Positions 1 to 6,806 are shown, counted from the stretch's first letter. The stretch is 8,510 nt of DNA from Pseudomonadota bacterium (GCA_023390675.1 JAEWCK010000409.1:1-8510), one strand, 5' to 3'. Notes: generated by a model from the letters alone, not told the origin. Program-made: numbers and translations.

Positions 1-375
1 GACGTGCGCTGCTATGTCCATGCGCTCGAAGGCTGGGCGATCGCCGCGCTCGGCACGTTCGGGATCGAGGCATTCCGCGCGCCGGGCCGGATCGGTATCT
101 GGACGCACGACAAATCGGGCAACGAAGCCAAGATCGGCGCGATCGGCGTGCGCATCCGCCAATGGGTGACGCTCCACGGCTTCGCGGTGAACCTCGATCC
201 CGATCTCGGCCATTTCGGCGGGATCGTGCCGTGCGGCATCGCCGAATTCCCGGTCACCAGTGCCGCTGCGCTCGGGGTACCGGTAACAGCGCAGCAATTC
301 GATTTGGCGCTCGCGGCCACATTTTTGCCATTTTTGGACGCTCTGGCTGTGGACAGGTCAAAAAACGAGTCTTGA
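1..375 (+). CDS. lipB: Octanoyl-[ACP]:protein N-octanoyltransferase LipB, C-terminal part (5' end outside window)
   Basis: LipB moves the octanoyl group from octanoyl-ACP to lipoyl domains of enzymes such as pyruvate dehydrogenase, the first step of endogenous lipoate synthesis in the cytoplasm. The open frame runs in from the left edge and ends at TGA 373-375, so 124 codons of the 3' part are visible. The conserved segment AKIGAIGVRI carries the catalytic Lys (codon at 130-132). The downstream HGFAVNL and PCG motifs follow, with the catalytic Cys codon at 232-234. The Lys-to-Cys distance of 34 residues equals that of the E. coli enzyme (K135/C169). The last 30 or so residues are poorly conserved and use AT-rich codons (TTT, TTG, AAA) unlike the rest of the gene. 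The downstream neighbour begins 89 bases later on the same strand. The family assignment is firm; the true start is not visible. Confidence 0.94.
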   Translation, partial: DVRCYVHALEGWAIAALGTFGIEAFRAPGRIGIWTHDKSGNEAKIGAIGVRIRQWVTLHGFAVNLDPDLGHFGGIVPCGIAEFPVTSAAALGVPVTAQQFDLALAATFLPFLDALAVDRSKNES

Positions 376-464
376 GGGCTTGTCCCGAACCGTCTAATGT
401 CCACCGCGGTTTGGGTATTAACGGCGTATCCGTCATCCAAATCCATTATCTAGGGAGCTTTTAC

Positions 465-713
465 ATGCGTGCAGTCCTTTCGAAGATCGTTGCGGGTTCG
501 ATGATCGCCGGTGCGGCCCTTCTGGCCTCGGCGTGCACCAGCAACGAGTCGACCAACGTCACCAACACGACCGAGGTCGTGCCGACCGAGAACACCACCG
601 TCACCGACACCATGGTGACCAACGTGGACTCGGCCACCACCATGGACAACGGCACGATGACCGAGAACACCACGACGACCACGACCGAGAACACCGCCGG
701 CAACGCGATGTAA
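465..713 (+). CDS. Small Thr/Asn-rich acidic lipoprotein, function unknown
   Basis: An 82-aa protein with a lipoprotein signal: positively charged start (R2, K7), hydrophobic stretch to about residue 20, and a lipobox-like L-A-S-A-C with the lipidated Cys at residue 24 (Ala at -3 makes it slightly loose). ATG 465 is chosen because AGGGAG at 452-457 lies 7 bases upstream. The mature part is 59 residues with 22 Thr and 9 Asn, eight acidic residues, no Lys or Arg and no aromatic residue, so it is probably disordered. The element T-E-N-T occurs three times (DNA near 585-596, 660-671 and 684-695) and there is a run of six Thr. Codons are uniformly GC-type. It stands alone between lipB and a strong terminator, so it is probably its own transcription unit. 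I know of no function for this kind of protein. An outer-membrane or periplasmic location is inferred from the signal only. Confidence 0.82.
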   Translation: MRAVLSKIVAGSMIAGAALLASACTSNESTNVTNTTEVVPTENTTVTDTMVTNVDSATTMDNGTMTENTTTTTTENTAGNAM

Positions 714-741
714 TCGGCACGCGTTAGCGTGTTACGGATTG

Positions 742-770
742 GGGCCGTCCGGGCGACCGGGCGGCCCTTT
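742..770 (+). terminator. Strong intrinsic terminator after the small lipoprotein gene
   Basis: GGGCCG (742-747) and CCGG (749-752) pair with CCGG (757-760) and CGGCCC (762-767), with one T/G position between the two blocks and a GCGA tetraloop, followed by TTTCCTTT (768-775). A smaller perfect hairpin, CACGC-GTTA-GCGTG at 718-731, sits between the stop codon and this stem. Together they close the lipoprotein transcript before the next gene. Confidence 0.85.
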
Positions 771-817
771 CCTTTCGTCCGCCGCGCCCCTGCCAATGCG
801 GCGAGACGAGATGTTTT

Positions 818-858
818 GCCGCCAATTTGCGGCGAATCGCCGGTCCGCCGGGATTCGC
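818..858. repeat. Two overlapping inverted repeats in the 714-933 spacer, the larger with a GANTC site in each arm
   Basis: GCGAATC (832-838) pairs with GATTCGC (852-858). Inside it CCGG (840-843) pairs with CCGG (848-851) around a TCCG loop, with G839 bulged, giving 11 base pairs. A smaller dyad, GCCGC (818-822) / GCGGC (829-833), overlaps the first arm by two bases, so the two stems exclude each other. No T-run follows on either strand, so it is not a standard terminator. GAATC and GATTC are GANTC sites, the target of the alphaproteobacterial CcrM methylase. Nothing else recognisable was seen between the terminator and the start at 934. Confidence 0.6.
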
Positions 859-933
859 AGCCAAAAAAGGGGCTTGGGCGCAGACTCGAAAGCCCCTAAC
901 CCTTGGCCTTGGGGATTTAGTCAGAGGCAAAAA

Positions 934-1617
934 ATGCTCGTTCCGCGTATCGTGCTCGGCCTGGCCGCCGGCTTGGGGCTGTTCGCTTCGGCGCCGGCTT
1001 CGGCGCAATTCTTCCTGAAGCCTGCCAATCTCTCCGGCGCGCGCGTCACCGGCGAGGAACCCGGAATGACCGGCCCGGCGCTGCCCGGTGCGAATGCCGA
1101 GGAACTGCGCGCCGCGCTCGCCTGGAACCTGCGTGCCGCATTGAACGTCGCCGCGCTGCAATGCCAGTTCGAGCCGACTCTCCTGACGCTGTCGAATTAC
1201 AATGCCGTGCTCAAGGATCACGAAGTCGAACTGCGTAATTCATACGCTACGCTTGAGAAATATTTTACAAGAACGGCCAAGACCAAGAAGGAAGGCCAGA
1301 CCGAGCTCGACAAGTACGGCACGCGAATCTATTCGGGCTTTTCCACGGTTTCGGGTCAGCTATCTTTCTGCCAGACCGCAGCCTCAATCGGCCATGATGC
1401 GGTTTTCGCCAAGCGCGGCGAGTTCGGCGACGTCGCCATCGCCCGCATGCGCGAGCTGCGCGCGAGCCTCCAGCCCTGGGGCGAGCAATTCCGCCCGGCG
1501 CGGCAATATGTCGAGGGGCTGAGCTGGGGCCCGCTCCCGCCCTTCGGCGATGAGAAATGCTGGAAGAAGGACGCTTACGTCGCCAAGAAATGCGGCCCGC
1601 TGCCCGGCACGGGCTGA
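934..1617 (+). CDS. Exported protein of unknown function with four cysteines
   Basis: A 227-aa protein with a clear Sec signal peptide: hydrophobic residues 5-18, then APASA with likely cleavage between A24 and Q25, giving a periplasmic protein of about 203 residues. ATG 934 is preceded by AGAGG (923-927) at 6 bases. An earlier in-frame start would place the signal peptide inside the protein, so it is rejected. The mature part looks largely helical and charged, with cysteines at 77, 146, 209 and 220, which could form two disulfides in the periplasm; the last two frame a short Lys-rich C-terminal loop (EKCWKK ... KKCGP). I recognise no named domain. It looks like a conserved hypothetical protein of sphingomonads, but I cannot verify that here. 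It ends only 4 bases before the convergent queE stop, with no obvious terminator between them. Confidence 0.85.
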   Translation: MLVPRIVLGLAAGLGLFASAPASAQFFLKPANLSGARVTGEEPGMTGPALPGANAEELRAALAWNLRAALNVAALQCQFEPTLLTLSNYNAVLKDHEVELRNSYATLEKYFTRTAKTKKEGQTELDKYGTRIYSGFSTVSGQLSFCQTAASIGHDAVFAKRGEFGDVAIARMRELRASLQPWGEQFRPARQYVEGLSWGPLPPFGDEKCWKKDAYVAKKCGPLPGTG

Positions 1618-1621
1618 GCCG

Positions 1622-2254
1622 TCAGCGCAAGCCGAGCAGCTTGTGCGTCTGGAGCGTCAGGCGCCATTTGGGCCGCGCCATCGCGAAGGCGACCGCGGCC
1701 TCGACATTCGCCCGACCCTCGGCGCTGTCCATCGGCTGGACGAGGAAATGGGCGAAGTCCCAGCCTTCGATCGCGTCGACATCGGTGTCCGGCTGCGGCC
1801 AGACCAGCTTCAATTCGTCGCCGGCGCGCTGGACGACTTCGCTGCCTGCCTTGGGGCTGATGCACACCCAGTCGATGCCGGGATGCACGGGCAGCGTCCC
1901 GTTGCTTTCGATCGCGATGCGGAAGCTCCGCGCGTGGAGCGCGTCGACCAGCGCGTCGTCGGCCTGGAGCATCGGCTCGCCTCCGGTGAGCACGACGAAG
2001 CGTGCCTCCATTCCGTCGCCCCAAAATTCCTCGACCGCAGCGGCGAGCGCTTCGGCTTCGGCGAACTTGCCGCCGCCAAGGCCATCCGTGCCGACGAAAT
2101 CGGTGTCGCAGAACCTGCAGACCGCCGCGCGGCGGTCCTGCTCGCGCCCGCTCCACAGGTTGCACCCGGCGAAGCGCACGAATACCGCGCGCGCGCCGGC
2201 ATTCACGCCCTCGCCCTGGAGCGTGAGGAACATTTCCTTGACTGCGTAGGTCAC
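1622..2254 (-). CDS. queE: 7-carboxy-7-deazaguanine synthase QueE (radical SAM)
   Basis: QueE converts 6-carboxy-5,6,7,8-tetrahydropterin to 7-carboxy-7-deazaguanine, the step before QueC in preQ0/queuosine synthesis; it uses SAM and Mg2+. The 210-aa product begins with the family motif EMFLTLQGEG (residues 7-16). The iron-sulfur cluster cysteines are C31, C46 and C49, a CX14CX2C arrangement, not the CX3CX2C of most radical SAM enzymes. The long spacing is known from the QueE type of Burkholderia multivorans. TGGEP (90-94) is the SAM-binding motif and ISPKAG lies further on. The GTG start at 2254 overlaps the queC stop in GTGA (2251-2254). No good Shine-Dalgarno is visible, so translation is probably coupled to queC. 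A longer reading upstream would run through queC and is rejected. Confidence 0.94.
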   Translation of the reverse strand: MTYAVKEMFLTLQGEGVNAGARAVFVRFAGCNLWSGREQDRRAAVCRFCDTDFVGTDGLGGGKFAEAEALAAAVEEFWGDGMEARFVVLTGGEPMLQADDALVDALHARSFRIAIESNGTLPVHPGIDWVCISPKAGSEVVQRAGDELKLVWPQPDTDVDAIEGWDFAHFLVQPMDSAEGRANVEAAVAFAMARPKWRLTLQTHKLLGLR

Positions 2255-2934
2255 GGCCGGACCGCGTAGACCGTGGGATCGGGCAACCCCGCTTCCGCGA
2301 ACCCTTGGGCGCGCAGGCGGCAGCTGTCGCACAGCCCGCAATGCAAGCTGCCCGGCGCCGGATCGTAGCACGACCAGCTCATCCCCGCGTCGAGCCCGAG
2401 CCGCGCCGCTTCGCGGACGATGGCGGCCTTGGTCATGTGCTGGAGGGGGGCGCGGATGTGGAAGGGTTCGCCTTCCACCCCCGCCTTGGTCGCCAGCTCG
2501 GCGAGCCGCTCGAAACCCTCGATGAACTCGGGGCGGCAATCGGGATAGCCCGAATAATCGAGCGCATTGACGCCGATATAGATGTCGCGCGCACCCGCCG
2601 CCTCGGCCCAGCCGAGGGCGAGGCTGAGGAAAATCGTGTTGCGCGCGGGCACATAGGTGACGGGAATGTCGTCCCCCACCCCGGTCTTGGGCACGTCGAT
2701 CTCGGCAGTGAGCGCGGAACCGCCGAACGCGCGCAAGTCGAGCGGCAGCACGACATGGCGCTCGGCGCCAAGCGCCGCGGCGATCCGGCGCGCCGCGGCC
2801 AGCTCGACCTGATGACGCTGGTTGTAATCGATCGAGAGCGCGAGCAGGCGATGCCCGTCCTCGCGCGCTCGCGCGGCGGACACCATCGAATCGAGTCCGC
2901 CCGAAATCAGGGCCAAGGCAATGCTGTCGGTCAT
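2251..2934 (-). CDS. queC: 7-cyano-7-deazaguanine synthase QueC
   Basis: QueC uses ATP and ammonia to turn 7-carboxy-7-deazaguanine into preQ0 in the cytoplasm. The 227-aa protein has the PP-loop ATP pyrophosphatase motif SGGLDS at residues 11-16, the YVPARNT segment in the middle and the NALDYSGYPDCRPEF segment typical of QueC. Four zinc-binding cysteines lie near the end (C189, C199, C202, C205), matching the family. Length is close to the E. coli protein (about 231 aa). The ATG at 2934 is preceded by a weak AGGCGAG. queE follows with a 4-base overlap, so the two form an operon for consecutive steps. queD and folE-type genes are not in the window. A hairpin about 30 bases upstream of the start may limit or regulate entry of transcription. 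Confidence 0.95.
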   Translation of the reverse strand: MTDSIALALISGGLDSMVSAARAREDGHRLLALSIDYNQRHQVELAAARRIAAALGAERHVVLPLDLRAFGGSALTAEIDVPKTGVGDDIPVTYVPARNTIFLSLALGWAEAAGARDIYIGVNALDYSGYPDCRPEFIEGFERLAELATKAGVEGEPFHIRAPLQHMTKAAIVREAARLGLDAGMSWSCYDPAPGSLHCGLCDSCRLRAQGFAEAGLPDPTVYAVRP

Positions 2935-2963
2935 CGCGCTCGCCTAGCGGCTTTCGCCCCGAA

Positions 2964-2991
2964 TCAAAATGGGCCGCTCGGGGAGCGGCCC
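2964..2991 (-). terminator. Intrinsic terminator-like hairpin between the DUF3617-like gene and queC
   Basis: A perfect 9-bp stem, GGGCCGCTC (2971-2979) / GAGCGGCCC (2983-2991), with a 3-base loop. Read on the minus strand it is followed by ATTTTGATT (2970-2962), a short U-run. It fits the end of the minus-strand gene at 3087-3482. It lies only about 30 bases before the queC start, so it could also act as a leader element of queCE. Confidence 0.65.
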
Positions 2992-3025
2992 AGTGTTTCG
3001 GGAAAACCCATGCCAGAGAGGAAAG

Positions 3026-3040
3026 TGCTCCAAAGGAGCA
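3026..3040 (-). other. Small perfect hairpin upstream of the terminator
   Basis: TGCTCC (3026-3031) pairs with GGAGCA (3035-3040) around AAA. On the minus strand it is followed by CTTTCCTCT. It could be a second weak terminator behind the DUF3617-like gene or a leader hairpin of queC. Too short to decide. Confidence 0.35.
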
Positions 3041-3086
3041 GCCTCACGGTAGCGCGCCAGCGATGAAATAATCGTAAACGCCGCAA

Positions 3087-3482
3087 TCAGTTACAGGTCC
3101 CTACCTTGCGCGCCTCATATTCGAGCTCGAAGGGCGCGCCGTCCGCCACACCCTGCGTCTCGACCTTGAGCAACCTCGACGTCTCGACCGTCACGGTGGT
3201 GCGGCCGTGGCCGTGCCCGGGGCAGGTGTAGCGGATCGTCGCGCCGCGGGTGCTGTCATCCATCACGAACTGCTCGCACTGCGTGCTGCCATGGCCGAGC
3301 TGAAGCAGGGCCGCGGGGTTGGTGAGGCACAGCCGCCGCTCGCCGCCCGCGCGCTCCTTCAATTGCCATTGGCCGCGCTCGACCATGCGAAGCGCCGTGA
3401 GCGAACGCGCCAATTGCGGTGACGCCGCAGTACACAGTAGCAGAGCACCGGCCACGGCCGGGCGCAGGTAACGCCGAACCAT
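3087..3482 (-). CDS. Small exported DUF3617-like protein
   Basis: A 131-aa protein with an N-terminal signal (RR/R at 3-7, hydrophobic 8-20) and a periplasmic domain. The pattern GQW (residues 37-39), a Cys at 52 after a charged stretch, C69 in STQCEQF, C87 in RYTCPGHGHG and C130 at the very end resembles DUF3617 proteins: small periplasmic domains with conserved Trp and paired Cys, of unknown function. C52, C69, C87 and C130 may form two disulfides. ATG 3482 is chosen because GGGGAG (3489-3494) lies 6 bases upstream. An in-frame ATG at 3488, giving two more residues, directly abuts that sequence and is less likely. It follows hslO on the same strand after 85 bases and may be read from the same transcript. 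A hairpin terminator lies downstream. Confidence 0.8.
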   Translation of the reverse strand: MVRRYLRPAVAGALLLCTAASPQLARSLTALRMVERGQWQLKERAGGERRLCLTNPAALLQLGHGSTQCEQFVMDDSTRGATIRYTCPGHGHGRTTVTVETSRLLKVETQGVADGAPFELEYEARKVGTCN

Positions 3483-3567
3483 CGTCATCTCCCCGCCCCG
3501 GCATCTGCCCGGCCTCCATGGCCCGGACCGTTTCCCCTCGCCGCCGATATGGAAGACCGCCTCGCGA

Positions 3568-4494
3568 TTACAACGGGGGCGGAACGAAATCGGCGAGCGC
3601 GACGGGGAATTTCTTCGAGCAGAAGGCGCAATCGACGCTGATCACGCCATTCTCGTCGGCCATTTCGGCGCGCTCGGTCTCGGGAAACTTGGCGAGGACC
3701 TGCATGATATACGCCGCGTCGCAGCGGCAGCCGCGCGAAAGCTCGGTGCCCGATAGCAGCCGCACCTCGGGCTCCTCGTTGAACAGCCGCCAGACCAAGG
3801 TCTCGAGCGGGATCGACGGATCGGCAAGCTCGTCCGCGCCCATCGTCGCGCCAAGCGCTTCGACATGCTGCCATTCGGGATGGTCCTGGCGCACGTGCAG
3901 CCGCTCGCGCCCCTCCTCGCCCTCGGGCATGTGCTGGAGGAACAGCCCGCCGGCGATCAGCTTGCCGTCGCGCCCGCGGCGGTGCGCGAGGCGGACGAGG
4001 CTGGGAATCTGCTCGGACTGCATGAAATAATGCTGCGCAGCCTCGGCGAGGCTGTCGCCGTCGAGCGGCACGATCCCCTGATAGCGTTCGCCGCTGGTGC
4101 CGAGATCGAACGTCACCGCGAGATAGCCGGTGTTGAACATCGCATAGAGCGACGGGTTCTTGCCGAGCGTCGCCAGCCGGTCGCCGTCGAACTGCGCATA
4201 GCCGCGCAGCTTGCCGCCCTGGTAATCGACCACGAGCAGCTTGACGATGCCGCGCTCGGTCTGCGCCTGGAGCGTGAGCTGGCCGCTCGGGTCCTTGAGC
4301 GTCGAGCCGAGCAAGGCGGCGAGCGTCAGCGCCTCGGCGAGGATGCGCTCGATCGGCTCGGGATAGGCGTGCGCCGAGAGGATCTCGTCGAGCACCGGCC
4401 CCAGCCGTGTCATGCGGCCGCGCGCATGGCGTCCGGGAATGGTGAAGCCGATCGCGCGATCGAGATCGGTCGGAGGAATAGTCAGATTTTCCAT
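3568..4494 (-). CDS. hslO: Redox-regulated molecular chaperone Hsp33
   Basis: Hsp33 is a cytoplasmic holdase switched on by oxidation and unfolding: its four cysteines bind zinc when reduced and form disulfides under oxidative and heat stress. The 308-aa product (ATG 4494) ends with the redox switch C256-R-C258, 30 residues, C289-A-F-C292, matching the CXC...CXXC family pattern. Core motifs GERYQGIVPL and YFMQSEQIP are present. It lies 39 bases after the argF stop on the same strand, and the argD-argF-hslO order is known from other alphaproteobacteria, so it is probably co-transcribed. The start is uncertain: an in-frame GTG at 4506 would add MAAH. Neither start has a clear Shine-Dalgarno, and both lie inside a perfect hairpin (4491-4510). 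Confidence 0.94.
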   Translation of the reverse strand: MENLTIPPTDLDRAIGFTIPGRHARGRMTRLGPVLDEILSAHAYPEPIERILAEALTLAALLGSTLKDPSGQLTLQAQTERGIVKLLVVDYQGGKLRGYAQFDGDRLATLGKNPSLYAMFNTGYLAVTFDLGTSGERYQGIVPLDGDSLAEAAQHYFMQSEQIPSLVRLAHRRGRDGKLIAGGLFLQHMPEGEEGRERLHVRQDHPEWQHVEALGATMGADELADPSIPLETLVWRLFNEEPEVRLLSGTELSRGCRCDAAYIMQVLAKFPETERAEMADENGVISVDCAFCSKKFPVALADFVPPPL

Positions 4495-4510
4495 GTGGGC
4501 AGCCACATGG
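4491..4510 (-). promoter_or_regulatory. Perfect 8-bp hairpin enclosing the hslO start codon
   Basis: CCATGTGG (4491-4498) and CCACATGG (4503-4510) are exact reverse complements with a 4-base loop. In the hslO mRNA the AUG (4494-4492) sits in the 3' arm and the alternative GUG (4506-4504) in the 5' arm, so either start would be base-paired. That is the geometry of a translational lock or RNA thermometer; a DNA operator is the alternative. Function is inferred; only the symmetry is seen. Confidence 0.5.
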
Positions 4511-4533
4511 GTATCGCCGCGCCGCAGCGCAAC

Positions 4534-5450
<917 letters not shown>

Positions 5451-5451
<1 letters not shown>

Positions 5452-6647
5452 CAGTCGTCCGCGGCAGGCGCGTAGGTCCGCGCGCCCGCGCTCAGCCGCT
5501 CGACGCACTCGGCGACGTGGCTCTCGTCGATGATCAGCGGGGGCAGCACGCGAAACACGTTCTCGCCCGCGGCGACCGTCAGCAGCCCGTGATTGTCGCG
5601 CAGGTGCGCCACGAACTCGCGGCTGACCGCGGGCTCCTTCATCTTGATCCCGAGCATCAGCCCCTTGCCGCGGATTTCCTCGAACAGGTGATCGTGGTTG
5701 GGGATCAGCTGCTCGAACGCCTGGCGCATGCGCTCGCCCATCTTGGTGACATGCTCGAAAAAGCCGTCCTCGAGCATCACGTCGAGGATCGCCTGCCCCG
5801 CCGCCATGCCGAGCGGATTGCCGCCATAGGTCGATCCGTGCGTGCCGAAGGTCATCCCCTTGGCCGCCTCTTCAGTGGCGAGGCACGCGCCGAGCGGGAA
5901 GCCCCCGCCGATACCCTTCGCCGCAGTCAGGATGTCGGGCTCGATGCCGTAATGCTCGTACGCCCACATCTTGCCGGTGCGCCCGTATCCGCACTGAATC
6001 TCGTCGAGGATCAGCAGGATGCCACTGTCGTCCGCCGCCTTGCGCAGTCCCTTGATGAACTCGGGCGTGCCCGCGGTCATCCCGCCCTCGCCCTGCACCG
6101 TCTCGACGAGGAAGCCCGCGGTCTCGTCGTCGATCGCGGCGAGCGCGCCTTCGAGATCGTTGAACTTCACATAGTCGAAGCCCGGCAGCAGCGGCTCGAA
6201 ACCGTCGCGCATCTTGGCCTGATCGGTCGCCGAGATCGCGCCCAGCGAGCGGCCGTGGAACGCATTCTTGAAAGTGATCAGCTTGTGCCGCTGGGGATTG
6301 CCGTTGGCGTAATGATAGCGCCGCGCGGTCTTGATCGCGCACTCGATCGCCTCGACGCCGGAGTTGGTGAAGAACACCGTGTCGGCGAAGCTGTTGTCCA
6401 CGATCCGCTGCGCCAGCGCCTCGCCCTGCGGGCTACCGTAGAGGTTCGACACGTGCATCAGCGTCGCGACCTGGTCCTGCAAGACCTTGGTCAGATGCGG
6501 GTGCCCGTGCCCCAGCGCATTGACTGCGATGCCCGCGGCAAAGTCGAGATACTGCTCGCCGCGCTCGCCATAGAGATAGACGCCCTCGCCTCGCACCGGC
6601 CGCACATCGCACCGCGGATAGACGGGCATGAGCGGAGTGATGGCCAT
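5451..6647 (-). CDS. argD: Acetylornithine aminotransferase ArgD
   Basis: A PLP-dependent class III aminotransferase that interconverts N-acetylglutamate semialdehyde and N-acetylornithine; many family members also act on succinyldiaminopimelate in lysine synthesis. The 398-aa protein carries NSGVEA (95-100), FHGR (130-133), QGEGG (185-189), the PLP-pyridine Asp in LDEIQCGYGRTG (D215) and the Schiff-base Lys in AAKGIGGGFPLGA (K244). Length is normal for the family. The start at 6647 has an excellent AGGAGGT Shine-Dalgarno. It is the first gene of the argD-argF-hslO run and is divergent from the gene at 6807. A terminator-like hairpin in its leader suggests regulated transcription. Related ornithine or succinylornithine aminotransferases are the alternative, but the argF context favours ArgD. 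Confidence 0.95.
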
Positions 6648-6656
6648 CGGAACGTT

Positions 6657-6663
6657 ACCTCCT
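6657..6663 (-). promoter_or_regulatory. Strong Shine-Dalgarno sequence of argD
   Basis: AGGAGGT on the minus strand (ACCTCCT on plus), 9 bases before the ATG at 6647. It is the best ribosome binding site in the window and lies directly after the U-tract of the leader hairpin. Confidence 0.85.
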
Positions 6664-6664
6664 G

Positions 6665-6697
6665 AAAAGCAAAAAGGCGGCTCCGTCGCGGGCCGCC
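6665..6697 (-). terminator. Terminator-shaped hairpin in the argD leader, candidate attenuator
   Basis: On the minus strand GGCGGC (6697-6692) and CCG (6691-6689) pair with CGG (6685-6683) and GCCGCC (6681-6676), with a 3-base loop and a single bulged base at 6682, followed by TTTTTGCTTTT (6675-6665). This is a textbook intrinsic terminator, yet no minus-strand gene ends upstream of it: the neighbour at 6807 points away. A competing fold pairs GCTCCG (6702-6697) with CGGAGC (6685-6680), extended by AAAAGC (6710-6705) with GCTTTT (6670-6665), and would break the terminator stem. Its role in argD control is inferred. Confidence 0.6.
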
Positions 6698-6705
6698 GGA
6701 GCGCG

Positions 6706-6735
6706 CTTTTACGGTTCGCCGCACGAAGGCGTCAA
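6706..6735 (-). promoter_or_regulatory. Possible sigma-70 promoter of argD
   Basis: TTGACG (6735-6730) and TAAAAG (6711-6706) are separated by 18 bases on the minus strand. The -35 is good and the -10 moderate. A start near 6699 would put the leader hairpin at the very 5' end of the mRNA, leaving little room for attenuation, so either this promoter or the attenuator reading may be wrong. Confidence 0.4.
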
Positions 6736-6755
6736 CACCGCGGGACTTGCGGATC

Positions 6756-6780
6756 GTTTCGCGTCATATGCGAGTTTCGC
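6756..6780. repeat. Direct repeat GTTTCGC in the argD/6807 divergent spacer
   Basis: GTTTCGC occurs at 6756-6762 and 6774-6780, 18 bases apart start to start, flanking a CATATG palindrome (6765-6770). The spacing of under two helical turns in a divergent promoter region would suit a regulator site, but two 7-mers are weak evidence. Confidence 0.3.
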
Positions 6781-6806
6781 ATCGCGCCACCGACAGGAGC
6801 AAGCCG

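Noticed and set aside
372..399. Promoter for the small lipoprotein gene (TTGAGG ... TAATGT)
   Set aside because: The -35-like element overlaps the lipB stop and the -10-like match is only three of six, so it is not better than chance.
444..449. CATTAT as a -10 box of the lipoprotein gene
   Set aside because: It lies so close to the ribosome site (452-457) that a transcript starting from it would lose the Shine-Dalgarno sequence.
2935..3086. preQ1 riboswitch upstream of queC
   Set aside because: I could not find the preQ1-I hairpin with its A-rich tail or a convincing pseudoknot; only simple hairpins are visible. A covariance model search would decide.
5517..6665. A 382-codon open frame on the plus strand opposite argD
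   Set aside because: argD in the other strand has complete motifs and a perfect ribosome site; the plus frame has no domain.
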